DNA of 7,766 nt, taken from assembly GCA_049718765.1 (NCBI GenBank), contig JBNARI010000048.1, positions 1 to 7,766 on the forward strand. The letters run 5' to 3'. This DNA is from JBNARI01 sp049718765 (GTDB taxonomy: Bacteria > Bacillota > Sulfobacillia > DUMF01). The translations under genes and the position numbers were made by a program. This document shows positions 1 to 5,912 of the stretch, piece by piece (position 1 is the first letter of the stretch; each line of letters starts with the position of its first letter). Under the pieces are notes generated by a model. The model saw nothing but the letters and a program-made list of their open reading frames with translations. It made no database searches and was not told the origin of the DNA.

Positions 1-1
1 A

Positions 2-184
2 GGGACGGAAAAACGCCGGGAAGCAGCCCTAGAGCCGAAGGCCCGAACCGGGGAGATGTGGACCTCCCCGCCGTTATGGGAGTACTGGGCTGGCCAGACG
101 GTGAAGGAGGTAGCCGTCGGCGATGAAGGTTTTCAGCCTGAGCCTGCACAGCGAGTACCTGGGTACAAAGCTAAGGTTGTTTAG
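2..184 (+). CDS. 3' end of an unrecognised gene (partial, enters from left edge)
   Basis: This frame is open from the left edge to a TAG stop and gives about 60 residues, with no start in the window. The residues look protein-like (EAALEPKARTGEMW, then SPPLWEYWAGQTVKEVAVGD), but I do not recognise a family or see a catalytic motif. A second frame is also open from base 1 to the TGA at 123-125, so the coding call is weak. A transposase C-terminus (TnpB-like) is a guess only, prompted by the IS607 fossil at the other end of the window. Confidence 0.35.
   Translation, partial: GTEKRREAALEPKARTGEMWTSPPLWEYWAGQTVKEVAVGDEGFQPEPAQRVPGYKAKVV
49..70. other. 7-bp inverted repeat (hairpin) inside the left-edge frame
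   Basis: CGGGGAG (49-55) and CTCCCCG (64-70) are perfect reverse complements with an 8-nt loop. The repeat lies inside the left-edge open frame and no T-run follows, so it is not a standard intrinsic terminator. It may be RNA structure or a chance GC-rich match. Confidence 0.35.
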
Positions 185-218
185 CGTTGTATAGGGAAAG
201 TTGACCTCTAACTGGCTT

Positions 219-247
219 GGAGCCCTCTTCACCGCAAGGGTTGCTCC
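219..247 (+). terminator. Possible weak terminator hairpin between the left-edge frame and the PPC gene
   Basis: GGAGCCCT (219-226) pairs with AGGG (237-240) plus CTCC (244-247), leaving a 3-nt bulge (TTG) and a 10-nt loop. It sits 34 nt after the stop of the left-edge frame and before the next gene. The sequence after it (TTGTC) is only weakly T-rich, so termination is a guess; it could equally be leader RNA structure. Confidence 0.3.
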
Positions 248-290
248 TTGTCAAACAAACCGCTAAGCTTGGGTTAACGACACTGCTCAG

Positions 291-295
291 GGAGG
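291..295 (+). promoter_or_regulatory. Shine-Dalgarno that sets the PPC gene start
   Basis: GGAGG is followed by an 8-nt spacer and then GTG at 304. It favours this start over the in-frame TTG at 217. Confidence 0.7.
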
Positions 296-303
296 GTATC
301 GCT

Positions 304-720
304 GTGGCACAGGCAATACAGCTAGGACTCAAAGGCTTAGAAGTCTGGCTGCTGGAATCTGGCGAGGACCTGCAGGAAAGCCTGGAGAGGCTAGCCATGC
401 AACGTGGAGTGCACAGCGCAGTGCTGCTGTCTGGTTTCGGGTCCCTGGCCACTCTGACCGTCAGAAACCCGGCAGGCGACCAATTCCCGCCACCAATGCA
501 ATCCAAGACTGAAGCGGGTCCCTTCGAGTTGCTATCCATTACGGGCACCATAGGTGAAGTAGCAGTGAAAGGGGATACAGTTCACGGCAAAGTGCATGCA
601 CACATAGCTGTTTCAGGCAAAGACGGCAGGGTGCTGGGAGGCTCTATTACAGTGGGTTGTAAGGTTTTCTGGAAAGTACAAGTCAACGTTGCGCTCACTC
701 TACCCCGTGAGGCAAGCTGA
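304..720 (+). CDS. PPC/DUF296-domain protein (PD1-like DNA-binding family)
   Basis: A 138-residue protein made almost entirely of one PPC (DUF296) domain. In bacteria and archaea these are small stand-alone proteins, usually trimeric and often metal-binding; in plants the domain is found in AT-hook proteins. Their bacterial role is mostly unknown. Visible hallmarks are the SAVLLSGFGSL strand-turn (residues 38-48), the AGPFELLSITG segment (71-81) and the VHAHIAVSGKDGRVLGG core (97-113). Two histidines of the usual metal site are present (H98, H100), but the position after GG that is commonly His in relatives is Ser (S114). I chose GTG at 304 because GGAGG lies 8 nt upstream (291-295) and this start gives the normal family length. 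An upstream in-frame TTG at 217 would add 29 residues that overlap a hairpin and have no Shine-Dalgarno. No neighbour indicates a pathway. Confidence 0.8.
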   Translation: MAQAIQLGLKGLEVWLLESGEDLQESLERLAMQRGVHSAVLLSGFGSLATLTVRNPAGDQFPPPMQSKTEAGPFELLSITGTIGEVAVKGDTVHGKVHAHIAVSGKDGRVLGGSITVGCKVFWKVQVNVALTLPREAS

Positions 721-725
721 GTGAG

Positions 726-753
726 TTGCTAGCCTGGCCCGCCTTATTATAAG
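726..753 (+). promoter_or_regulatory. Candidate promoter just upstream of the methyltransferase
   Basis: TTGCTA (726-731), a 16-nt spacer and TATAAG (748-753) resemble a sigma-A type promoter. Transcription would start about 3-10 nt from the ATG at 763, leaving almost no leader, which fits the lack of a Shine-Dalgarno. The call rests on consensus resemblance only. Confidence 0.35.
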
Positions 754-762
754 TTTAGAACT

Positions 763-1554
763 ATGAAGAAGCGAAACACCTCATGGGGAAAGTTTGCTAC
801 CTGGTACCATCAGTTGTTGGAAAACACTGAAGGCACGTACCAGAAAGAAGTCATATTGCCCAACCTGCTCCGGCTCATGCAAATCCACCAGGGAGAAGTA
901 GTCCTAGACTTGGGGTGTGGCCAAGGATTTTTCTGCCGGGCCTTCCACAATGCTGGAGCTAAAGTGATTGGTGTTGATCTGTCCAGTGAGCTCATCGAAC
1001 TGGCCAGGAAGGTCTCGCCCGCAGTAATAGAGTACCATGTGGGCCCGGCCGAAAACCTCCCTTTCCTAGCACCTGCTACCGTCGACAAGATAGCTATCGT
1101 GCTGGCCGTCCAGAACATCGAAGACCTGCATGGTCTGTTTTCCGAATGTGCTCGGGTACTGAAATCTTGGGGCAAGGTTTTCATCGTTATGAACCACCCG
1201 GCCTTTCGTATACCAGGTTCAAGCGGCTGGGGCTGGGATCAGGCGAATAACGTGATTTACCGGCGCATTGACAAGTATATGTCAGAATCTCGAGCAAAGA
1301 TAATAATGCACCCAGGGCTAGACCCCAAGTCCTACACCCTGTCCTTCCACAGGCCGTTGCAGTACTACTTCAAGCTGCTCGCTAAGTACGGTTTTGCCGT
1401 GACCCGGCTGGAAGAATGGATCTCACACAAGAAGAGCCAACCTGGCCCCAGAGCTGAGGCCGAAAACTCCGCAAGAAAGGAAATACCTCTGTTTTTGTTC
1501 CTCGAAGCCACCAAAGTGGTGTTCCCTAGTGCTGGAGCAGGCGAAGCCCGTTAG
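763..1554 (+). CDS. Class I SAM-dependent methyltransferase (Methyltransf_11 type)
   Basis: A 263-residue cytoplasmic protein with a Rossmann-fold methyltransferase domain. Motif I, the SAM-binding glycine loop, is VVLDLGCGQGFF (residues 46-57). The acidic residue that contacts the ribose is in VIGVDLS (68-74). The post-motif strands are KIAIVLAVQNIED (109-121) and GKVFIVMNHPAF (137-148). The C-terminal half has aromatic stretches (GWGWD, LQYYFKLLAKYGF) and ends in a KEIPLFLFLEATK strand, typical of small-molecule methyltransferases. The substrate cannot be read from the sequence. The ATG at 763 has no Shine-Dalgarno (TTTAGAACT precedes it), so translation may be leaderless or depend on the PPC gene 42 nt upstream. 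It converges with the VanW gene on the other strand, with 102 nt between the stops. Confidence 0.85.
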   Translation: MKKRNTSWGKFATWYHQLLENTEGTYQKEVILPNLLRLMQIHQGEVVLDLGCGQGFFCRAFHNAGAKVIGVDLSSELIELARKVSPAVIEYHVGPAENLPFLAPATVDKIAIVLAVQNIEDLHGLFSECARVLKSWGKVFIVMNHPAFRIPGSSGWGWDQANNVIYRRIDKYMSESRAKIIMHPGLDPKSYTLSFHRPLQYYFKLLAKYGFAVTRLEEWISHKKSQPGPRAEAENSARKEIPLFLFLEATKVVFPSAGAGEAR

Positions 1555-1656
1555 CACTTGGTGGGTCTTTCACCTCAGGAAGCTCTTGCCCACCTCGAAG
1601 CGGATCTTCTTTCATGACTGGCCTGTGAACCTCAAGCCAAGGCAATTATCGCCAGC
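1555..1656. other. Convergent intergenic gap with no clear terminator
   Basis: The methyltransferase (plus) and VanW (minus) genes end facing each other across this gap. I looked for a bidirectional terminator and saw no strong stem followed by a T-run. The only structure noted is a short near-palindrome, GGCAATTATCGCC (1641-1653), next to the VanW stop. Confidence 0.5.
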
Positions 1657-3000
1657 TCAAGACCCTGCCTTGCCAGCACCGGTTGTAACTATCCGGGGAC
1701 GAGGTTTGTAGTAGTCGACGCTAAGCAGCTCCCTGGACACTTCTTTGCCATCCTTCAAGATAACGCGGTAAGCTCTGGATCTGTAACCGTAAGCGCCTTT
1801 CTCCTCCTTCTTGAAGTCCTGCGGCTTCGTAGGATCCACTACAGTCTGAGTGGGAAACTCGATCCGCTCAAGCACCTCGCTGATTATCCTTACCGCCTGC
1901 CCTGGCGGGGCATCCCCGAACACTTTCGCCGTGATAACACCCTCCCGAGCCGCACATTTGAGCACCACGTGGCAGTTTAAGGTGTTCTTGAGCACTAGGT
2001 CCGGGCCATTCCACGCGACAGTCGCATCCCTGCTCAGGGGCACATAATCCACTGCAAAGAAGTGGTTGTGTCTCTCCACCACCTTGAGATTTGCAAGGAG
2101 AACAGCGTTGTAAAGGGTGGAAGATACCTGGCAGATTCCTCCGCCTATACCCGGAACTACTCTCCCCTCCAGGAACACGTTGGCCTCCTGATACCCACCT
2201 GATTCGTCCCGCGGTCCCACCACAGCGTTGAAGCTGAAGACCTCGCCAGGAGCAAGCAACAAACCATCTATCTTGGAGCATGCAATCTTGATGTTCTCAG
2301 ACCTTTTCCCATCTTCTTCATATCGAGTGGAATACGAGCCGATGAGCTTCCTCACACCCAGGGCCATTACTTTCTTTTCGGTCATTTCTGGTAGCACCTT
2401 AGACAGAGGAACGACCACGCGCTGGGGAATCGAATACCATTTGCCGCCGTTCAAGAGGACGTCCTTCAGGGATTCGGACTCCAGGATTGCCCCTGCCACT
2501 TCTTTCACTATCGACACGCTATCATCTGGCCCGATTTCTAGCTTAGCCGGTACCGGCTCCTTTTCGACGGCGCGCTTTATGTGGGACATCACAATGCTCC
2601 ATTGGTTCTCGTCAAGCGTGACAACTAGAGGCAGCTCCCCAGGCTGTTTAGCGAAACGCCACCACAGCACAGGCTGCACTTGAGCAAGAGTGGCGTCCAC
2701 AAGCGGCCTTATCCCCAGTTCCTCTAATCCCACTTTGAATTCGCTCGACCCTGCCTCCAGAACCAGGTTGCGTTGGCCCCATTGGAGCCATGCCTGAAGT
2801 TTATCCTTCGCCTCCTCGTAGGAAAGACCGCCCACGTCCACCCCAACTATTCTCGTGCCCACCGGGAGCCTGCTGCCGCTGGCACTTACCACTGTGCCTG
2901 CAGCACCCACAATTAGCAATACCAGGAGGCAAGCCAGTACAGACAGTCTGGTCCTTTGCTTTCGGCGCTTCTTGTTGCGTTCCACCCTACTCGGGGGCAT
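1657..3000 (-). CDS. Membrane-anchored VanW-domain cell-wall protein with G5 domain (YoaR-like)
   Basis: A 447-residue protein. Residues 1-18 are a very basic cytoplasmic tail (RNKKRRKQRTR) and 19-40 a single membrane segment or uncleaved signal anchor; the rest should lie outside the cell. Residues about 45-200 resemble the putative peptidoglycan-binding repeat region of YoaR-like proteins (VGTRIVGVDVGGLSYEEAKDKL). Residues about 215-350 are the VanW domain, with LLAPGEVFSFNAVVGPR (248-264) and the hallmark GGGICQVSSTLYNAVL (286-301), including the conserved Cys290. Residues about 372-441 look like a G5 domain (YRVILKDGKEVSRELLS). I recall VanW domains being reported as L,D-transpeptidase catalytic domains in clostridia, so peptidoglycan crosslinking is plausible but untested here. 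The ATG at 3000 has GAGGTG 8 nt upstream and overlaps the sigma-factor stop by 1 nt (TGATG), so the genes are probably translationally coupled. Confidence 0.85.
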   Translation of the reverse strand: MPPSRVERNKKRRKQRTRLSVLACLLVLLIVGAAGTVVSASGSRLPVGTRIVGVDVGGLSYEEAKDKLQAWLQWGQRNLVLEAGSSEFKVGLEELGIRPLVDATLAQVQPVLWWRFAKQPGELPLVVTLDENQWSIVMSHIKRAVEKEPVPAKLEIGPDDSVSIVKEVAGAILESESLKDVLLNGGKWYSIPQRVVVPLSKVLPEMTEKKVMALGVRKLIGSYSTRYEEDGKRSENIKIACSKIDGLLLAPGEVFSFNAVVGPRDESGGYQEANVFLEGRVVPGIGGGICQVSSTLYNAVLLANLKVVERHNHFFAVDYVPLSRDATVAWNGPDLVLKNTLNCHVVLKCAAREGVITAKVFGDAPPGQAVRIISEVLERIEFPTQTVVDPTKPQDFKKEEKGAYGYRSRAYRVILKDGKEVSRELLSVDYYKPRPRIVTTGAGKAGS

Positions 3001-3557
3001 CACTCCAACACCTCGCCTGAAAAGCCCTGGCCAAGCTCCCTTCGCAGGGCAAGTCTGGCTCTGTTGAGCCTGGACTTCACAGTGCCCACTGGACAGCCCA
3101 GCACCGAAGCAATCTCCTCGTACTTCATTCCCTTCACGCTGTGCATGATTATCACTCCACGGTACTCGGGTCGGAGTCTCCCCAGGGCAGAGCGCACAGC
3201 GCTCCTCAGTTCCATTCTCTGAACCCACTCATTTGGGTCTGCATCAAGTGCAATTGGCTCCCACATCACTTCGTCTAAAGAACAGAACTTTATCTTGGCC
3301 TTCCTCCGAAGCTTATCAATAAACACGTTATTCGTGATCCTGAATACCCATGATGAAAACGAGCAGGCTCCCTTGAAGTTCCTGATCGAGGATACAACCC
3401 GCAGCATGGCTTCCTGAGAAAGGTCTTTGGCCTCTTCGGGGTTCCGAGACAGGTAGTATGCGAGAGAGTACACCTTCCCTTGATATGCTTCGACAAGCCA
3501 CTCCAGAGCCACCGAATCTCCGGACAATGCCCTCTGCAACGCTTCTTGGGTGCCCAT
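3000..3557 (-). CDS. ECF-type RNA polymerase sigma factor (sigma-70 family, RpoE/SigW-like)
   Basis: A 185-residue protein with only sigma regions 2 and 4, the ECF layout. Region 2 spans about residues 19-86, with LVEAYQGKVYSLAYYL, the -10 recognition and core-binding helix EEAKDLSQEAMLRV (41-54), and FSSWVFRITNNVFIDKLRRK. Region 4 spans about 120-172, with a helix-turn-helix that reads MKYEEIASVLGCPVGTVKSRL (144-164) and binds the -35 element. It should redirect RNA polymerase to a small regulon, often for envelope stress in this family. The ATG at 3557 is chosen because GGAGGG lies 7 nt upstream; a GTG at 3599 is in frame but has no Shine-Dalgarno and adds residues atypical of the family. 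The VanW gene follows with a 1-nt overlap where an anti-sigma gene would often be. No zinc-binding anti-sigma motif is visible nearby. Confidence 0.9.
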   Translation of the reverse strand: MGTQEALQRALSGDSVALEWLVEAYQGKVYSLAYYLSRNPEEAKDLSQEAMLRVVSSIRNFKGACSFSSWVFRITNNVFIDKLRRKAKIKFCSLDEVMWEPIALDADPNEWVQRMELRSAVRSALGRLRPEYRGVIIMHSVKGMKYEEIASVLGCPVGTVKSRLNRARLALRRELGQGFSGEVLE

Positions 3558-3564
3558 GGTTAAT

Positions 3565-3570
3565 CCCTCC
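3565..3570 (-). promoter_or_regulatory. Shine-Dalgarno that sets the ECF sigma start
   Basis: Minus-strand GGAGGG with a 7-nt spacer to ATG at 3557. It supports this start over the in-frame GTG at 3599. Confidence 0.75.
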
Positions 3571-3585
3571 ACTGTCCAGACTAAT

Positions 3586-3604
3586 CGGAGGGAAGGCACC
3601 TCCG
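3586..3604 (-). promoter_or_regulatory. Hairpin in the ECF sigma leader
   Basis: CGGAGG and CCTCCG form a perfect 6-bp inverted repeat with a 7-nt loop, 29 nt upstream of the sigma start codon. On the minus-strand RNA the 5' arm contains a decoy GGAGG. The 3' arm (CCTCCG) could also pair with the real ribosome binding site (GGAGGG, 3565-3570). A translational switch is possible, but it rests on complementarity alone. Confidence 0.35.
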
Positions 3605-3618
3605 CTATTGACTCAAGT

Positions 3619-3647
3619 GCTTACGTTGTGTAAGCATTTTCGCTTAC
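3619..3647. promoter_or_regulatory. Three alternating GCTTAC/GTAAGC half-sites: putative operator or alternative hairpins
   Basis: On the plus strand GCTTAC occurs at 3619-3624, GTAAGC at 3630-3635 and GCTTAC at 3642-3647. Start-to-start spacings are 11 and 12 nt, about one helical turn. The first two form a 7-bp perfect inverted repeat (TGCTTAC/GTAAGCA, 5-nt loop) and the last two a 6-bp one with a 6-nt loop. The third site overlaps the histidine kinase stop codon. The array lies upstream of the sigma factor on the minus strand. It could be a tandem operator for that gene, or RNA with mutually exclusive hairpins that terminates or processes the kinase transcript. No T-run follows the stem on the minus strand. 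Confidence 0.5.
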
Positions 3648-5242
3648 CACGGCCCCGCTTCTTCACGGAGCAATGGTATCACCGCGGTGACTCGGGTCCC
3701 TTCACCAACCTTTGAGCGTATTTCCAGCCTGCCACCGGCAATTTCCGCCCTCTCGATCATGCTGGAAATACCCAGCTTGCCGCGCCGTTGCAGCTCACCA
3801 GTGGAGCATGGCCAATTGAAACCTTCGCCATCGTCCTCTACCAAGAGGATTACTTCCTCAGCACCGGTTGCTAGTTGCAGAGTCACGTTCTTGGCTCTCG
3901 CATGTCTTCCAGCATTGTTGAGCGCCTCTTGCGCAATGCGGAAAAGCGTTGCCTCAACGCCCTGAGGAAGGCGCCTTGGATACTGTACATCCACCCGCAC
4001 AGCCAAGCCGAACGTGCGACTGGCCTCGTCAGCAAGCCACTCGAGCGCAGGGCCAAGCCCTAAGTCATCAAGCACAGGCGGCCGCAAAGACCGTATAAAA
4101 CTTCTAAGGTTGTCAATCGTCTGGCATAGCAGGCTTTCAAGTTCCCTTAGCCTTCGCTGCAAAGTAGGCGAGTCAGACACGCTTGCCTTACAGAGCTCCA
4201 GCCTTCTAGACAAAGCCACCAGGGCCTGAGCAGTATCGTCGTGCAGCTCTCGAGCAATCCGCCTGCGTTCCTCCTCCTGAATCCTGGTGACCAACGCAAG
4301 GTAATCTTTCATTTCCGTGATCTTCTTCTTTGAAACCAATACCTCACGCTCCATGGCCCTTTTCTCAGTAATGTCCCTGGCAATCCCATATTGACCACAG
4401 AACTGCATCTCCACAAAGCTCAAAGCTGCCCTCACATCGAGCGCCACAATCCTGCCATCTTTCGTCACTGCTTGCCATTCGTACTCCGCAGTGGTGCGCC
4501 CACTTTTCTTGCACAGTTCCAACGTCTCAAGAGTGGACTGCCAGCTTTCCTGCGTCAAAATCTCGCTGAAATACCGCCCTATCAACTCTTCTGGAGCATA
4601 GCCCAGGATTTCATTGACCCTGGAGTTCAGGAACGTGAACCTGCCCAACCTATCAAGGCTGAACACCATGTCCAGTACGTTTTCCGTCATGGTGCGATAT
4701 TTGGCCTCGGAAACGGCCAGTTCCTGGAATATCCTGGCCTTGGCTATGACCACTGCAGCTTGGTCTGCCGCCGCAACGAGGAGTGGTTCTTCCTCCCTTG
4801 CCAACCATTCTTGGGCAGGCGTCTCCAAGCCCAGAACCATGACCCCCACGACGCCGTCGTCAGAACGCATTGGTACCATTATGATTCTGGACAGCCAGGA
4901 AAGATCGATGATGTCCCGAGCAGCTACGGAGTTACCCGCAAGGCGCATGACACCCGGCCTTTGCATGTGGAAGCACTGCCAAAACACGCTTTGTGGAGTA
5001 ATCCTCAGGGCAATCTTCTCGAAGCTTGCAGGAGGGTTCTTGCTGCGATACGCCACAGCTGCAGGAACCACGCTCTTTGCATCCTTGTCGTAGAGGAAAA
5101 TGCTCACAACGTCAGCGCGAAACACAGCCATAAAGTAACGAGCTACTCTGCGAAGCAGCTCGTCGAGGCTAGGGCTACCTCGGGAAGTGATTCGCGCCAA
5201 TCCAAGCAGCACTGTTGAGGATTTAACTGCCTGCGCCGTCAC
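3644..5242 (-). CDS. Cytoplasmic GAF-PAS sensor histidine kinase (NarL-type, HisKA_3)
   Basis: A 532-residue kinase with no membrane segment, so it senses a cytoplasmic or diffusible signal. The order is a GAF domain (about 20-172), a PAS domain (about 178-292, with FLNSRVNEILGYAPEELIG and the PAC-like CGQYGIARDITEKRAMERE), a short coiled coil, a HisKA_3 dimerisation domain with phospho-accepting His334 in ERRRIARELHDDTAQAL, and a HATPase domain. The ATPase has the N-box FRIAQEALNNAGRHA (434-448), G1 VEDDGEGF (468-475) and G2 GKLGISSMIERAEIAGG (488-504). It should phosphorylate the response regulator encoded just upstream in the operon. No haem- or Fe-S-binding Cys/His cluster stands out in GAF or PAS, so the ligand is unknown. 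The GTG start at 5242 overlaps the regulator gene by 20 nt and has only a weak Shine-Dalgarno, which suggests translational coupling. Confidence 0.9.
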   Translation of the reverse strand: MTAQAVKSSTVLLGLARITSRGSPSLDELLRRVARYFMAVFRADVVSIFLYDKDAKSVVPAAVAYRSKNPPASFEKIALRITPQSVFWQCFHMQRPGVMRLAGNSVAARDIIDLSWLSRIIMVPMRSDDGVVGVMVLGLETPAQEWLAREEEPLLVAAADQAAVVIAKARIFQELAVSEAKYRTMTENVLDMVFSLDRLGRFTFLNSRVNEILGYAPEELIGRYFSEILTQESWQSTLETLELCKKSGRTTAEYEWQAVTKDGRIVALDVRAALSFVEMQFCGQYGIARDITEKRAMEREVLVSKKKITEMKDYLALVTRIQEEERRRIARELHDDTAQALVALSRRLELCKASVSDSPTLQRRLRELESLLCQTIDNLRSFIRSLRPPVLDDLGLGPALEWLADEASRTFGLAVRVDVQYPRRLPQGVEATLFRIAQEALNNAGRHARAKNVTLQLATGAEEVILLVEDDGEGFNWPCSTGELQRRGKLGISSMIERAEIAGGRLEIRSKVGEGTRVTAVIPLLREEAGPW

Positions 5243-5906
5243 AGATGTCTATCCAGCCTTTCTTCGCAGCAGTGACCACAGCTTCAGTGCGCGATGCTAC
5301 GTTTAGCTTGGCGAACATCCTGTAAAGGTGTACCTGAACTGTCCTAGCACTTATGCCCAGCTTAGCGCCAATCTCCTTGTTACTCAGCCCGCATGCTGCA
5401 AGCTTCAGCACTTCCAGCTCCCTCTGGGTTAGGGGGTTCCTCAAGCTCGCCTCAAAGCCACAGCTCGTTCTGGAAGCCCCCAGCGCGCGCTTCACCACCC
5501 GCGTCGTCACCGCAGGGTCAAGCACCGATTCTCCCCTGGCTACGGCCCTAATTGCAGCCACTAGTTCAGCACCCCGCGCGCTCTTCAGCAAGTAACCTGC
5601 TGCGCCTGAGTCCAACAGAGCAAACACATAGGGGTCATCATCGTAAGCAGTGAGCGCCAAGACCGCAGTAGATGGGCATATCTGCTTAATCCTCGCAGTA
5701 GCTTCTATGCCGTTCATACCCGGCATAGAGACATCCATGGTTACCACCATAGGACGCAAAGAAGCCGCCAGGCGCACCGCTTCCTCCCCATTGGCGGCTT
5801 CACCGACCACCTTTATGTCCGGATGTGACTCGAGCAGCTCCCTAGTGCCCTCTCTTACAAGGGCATGGTCGTCCACTAGAAGCACCGTAATTCGACTGCT
5901 GCTCAC
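5223..5906 (-). CDS. NarL/FixJ-family response regulator (REC + LuxR-type HTH)
   Basis: A 227-residue DNA-binding regulator. The receiver domain (about 5-122) has the acidic pair D12-D13, phospho-accepting D58 in VVTMDVSMPGMNG, the switch residue T86 in LALTAYDDD and K108 in GYLLKSARG, so it should be fully phosphorylatable. The output domain (about 157-221) is a LuxR/GerE helix-turn-helix: NPLTQRELEVLKLAACGLSN, then KEIGAKLGISARTVQVHLYR with T189/V190 in the recognition helix. Its partner is the kinase encoded directly downstream. The GTG start at 5906 is 6 nt after the FMN-protein stop, and no better start or strong Shine-Dalgarno is visible. This suggests one transcript with coupled translation. 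Target promoters are unknown; the operon's own promoter is a natural candidate. Confidence 0.92.
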   Translation of the reverse strand: MSSSRITVLLVDDHALVREGTRELLESHPDIKVVGEAANGEEAVRLAASLRPMVVTMDVSMPGMNGIEATARIKQICPSTAVLALTAYDDDPYVFALLDSGAAGYLLKSARGAELVAAIRAVARGESVLDPAVTTRVVKRALGASRTSCGFEASLRNPLTQRELEVLKLAACGLSNKEIGAKLGISARTVQVHLYRMFAKLNVASRTEAVVTAAKKGWIDICDGAGS

Positions 5907-5912
5907 GCCGAC

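Noticed and set aside
123..194. 23-codon ORF after an AAGGAGG at 104-110
   Set aside because: The spacer to ATG is 12 nt, the product is tiny and unrecognised, and it overlaps the left-edge frame. Not enough support.
742..752. CCTTATTATAA found both here and at 6774-6784
   Set aside because: The shared 11-mer is AT-rich and promoter-like in both places. Coincidence of -10-like sequence explains it better than a dispersed repeat.
1641..1653. GGCAATTATCGCC near-palindrome as a bidirectional terminator
   Set aside because: There is no loop, the stem is short and imperfect, and no T-run follows on either strand.
2228..2683. 151-codon plus-strand open frame
   Set aside because: Antisense to the VanW gene, with low-complexity Ser/Thr-rich residues and no family resemblance.
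3001..3228. N-terminal extension of the VanW gene into the sigma-factor gene
   Set aside because: The extra 76 residues lie in the sigma-factor coding sequence. The ATG at 3000 has a proper ribosome binding site and is followed by a normal signal anchor.
4391..5218. 275-codon plus-strand open frame
   Set aside because: It is antisense to the histidine kinase, which has all of its family motifs. The plus frame has no recognisable domain and no ribosome binding site.
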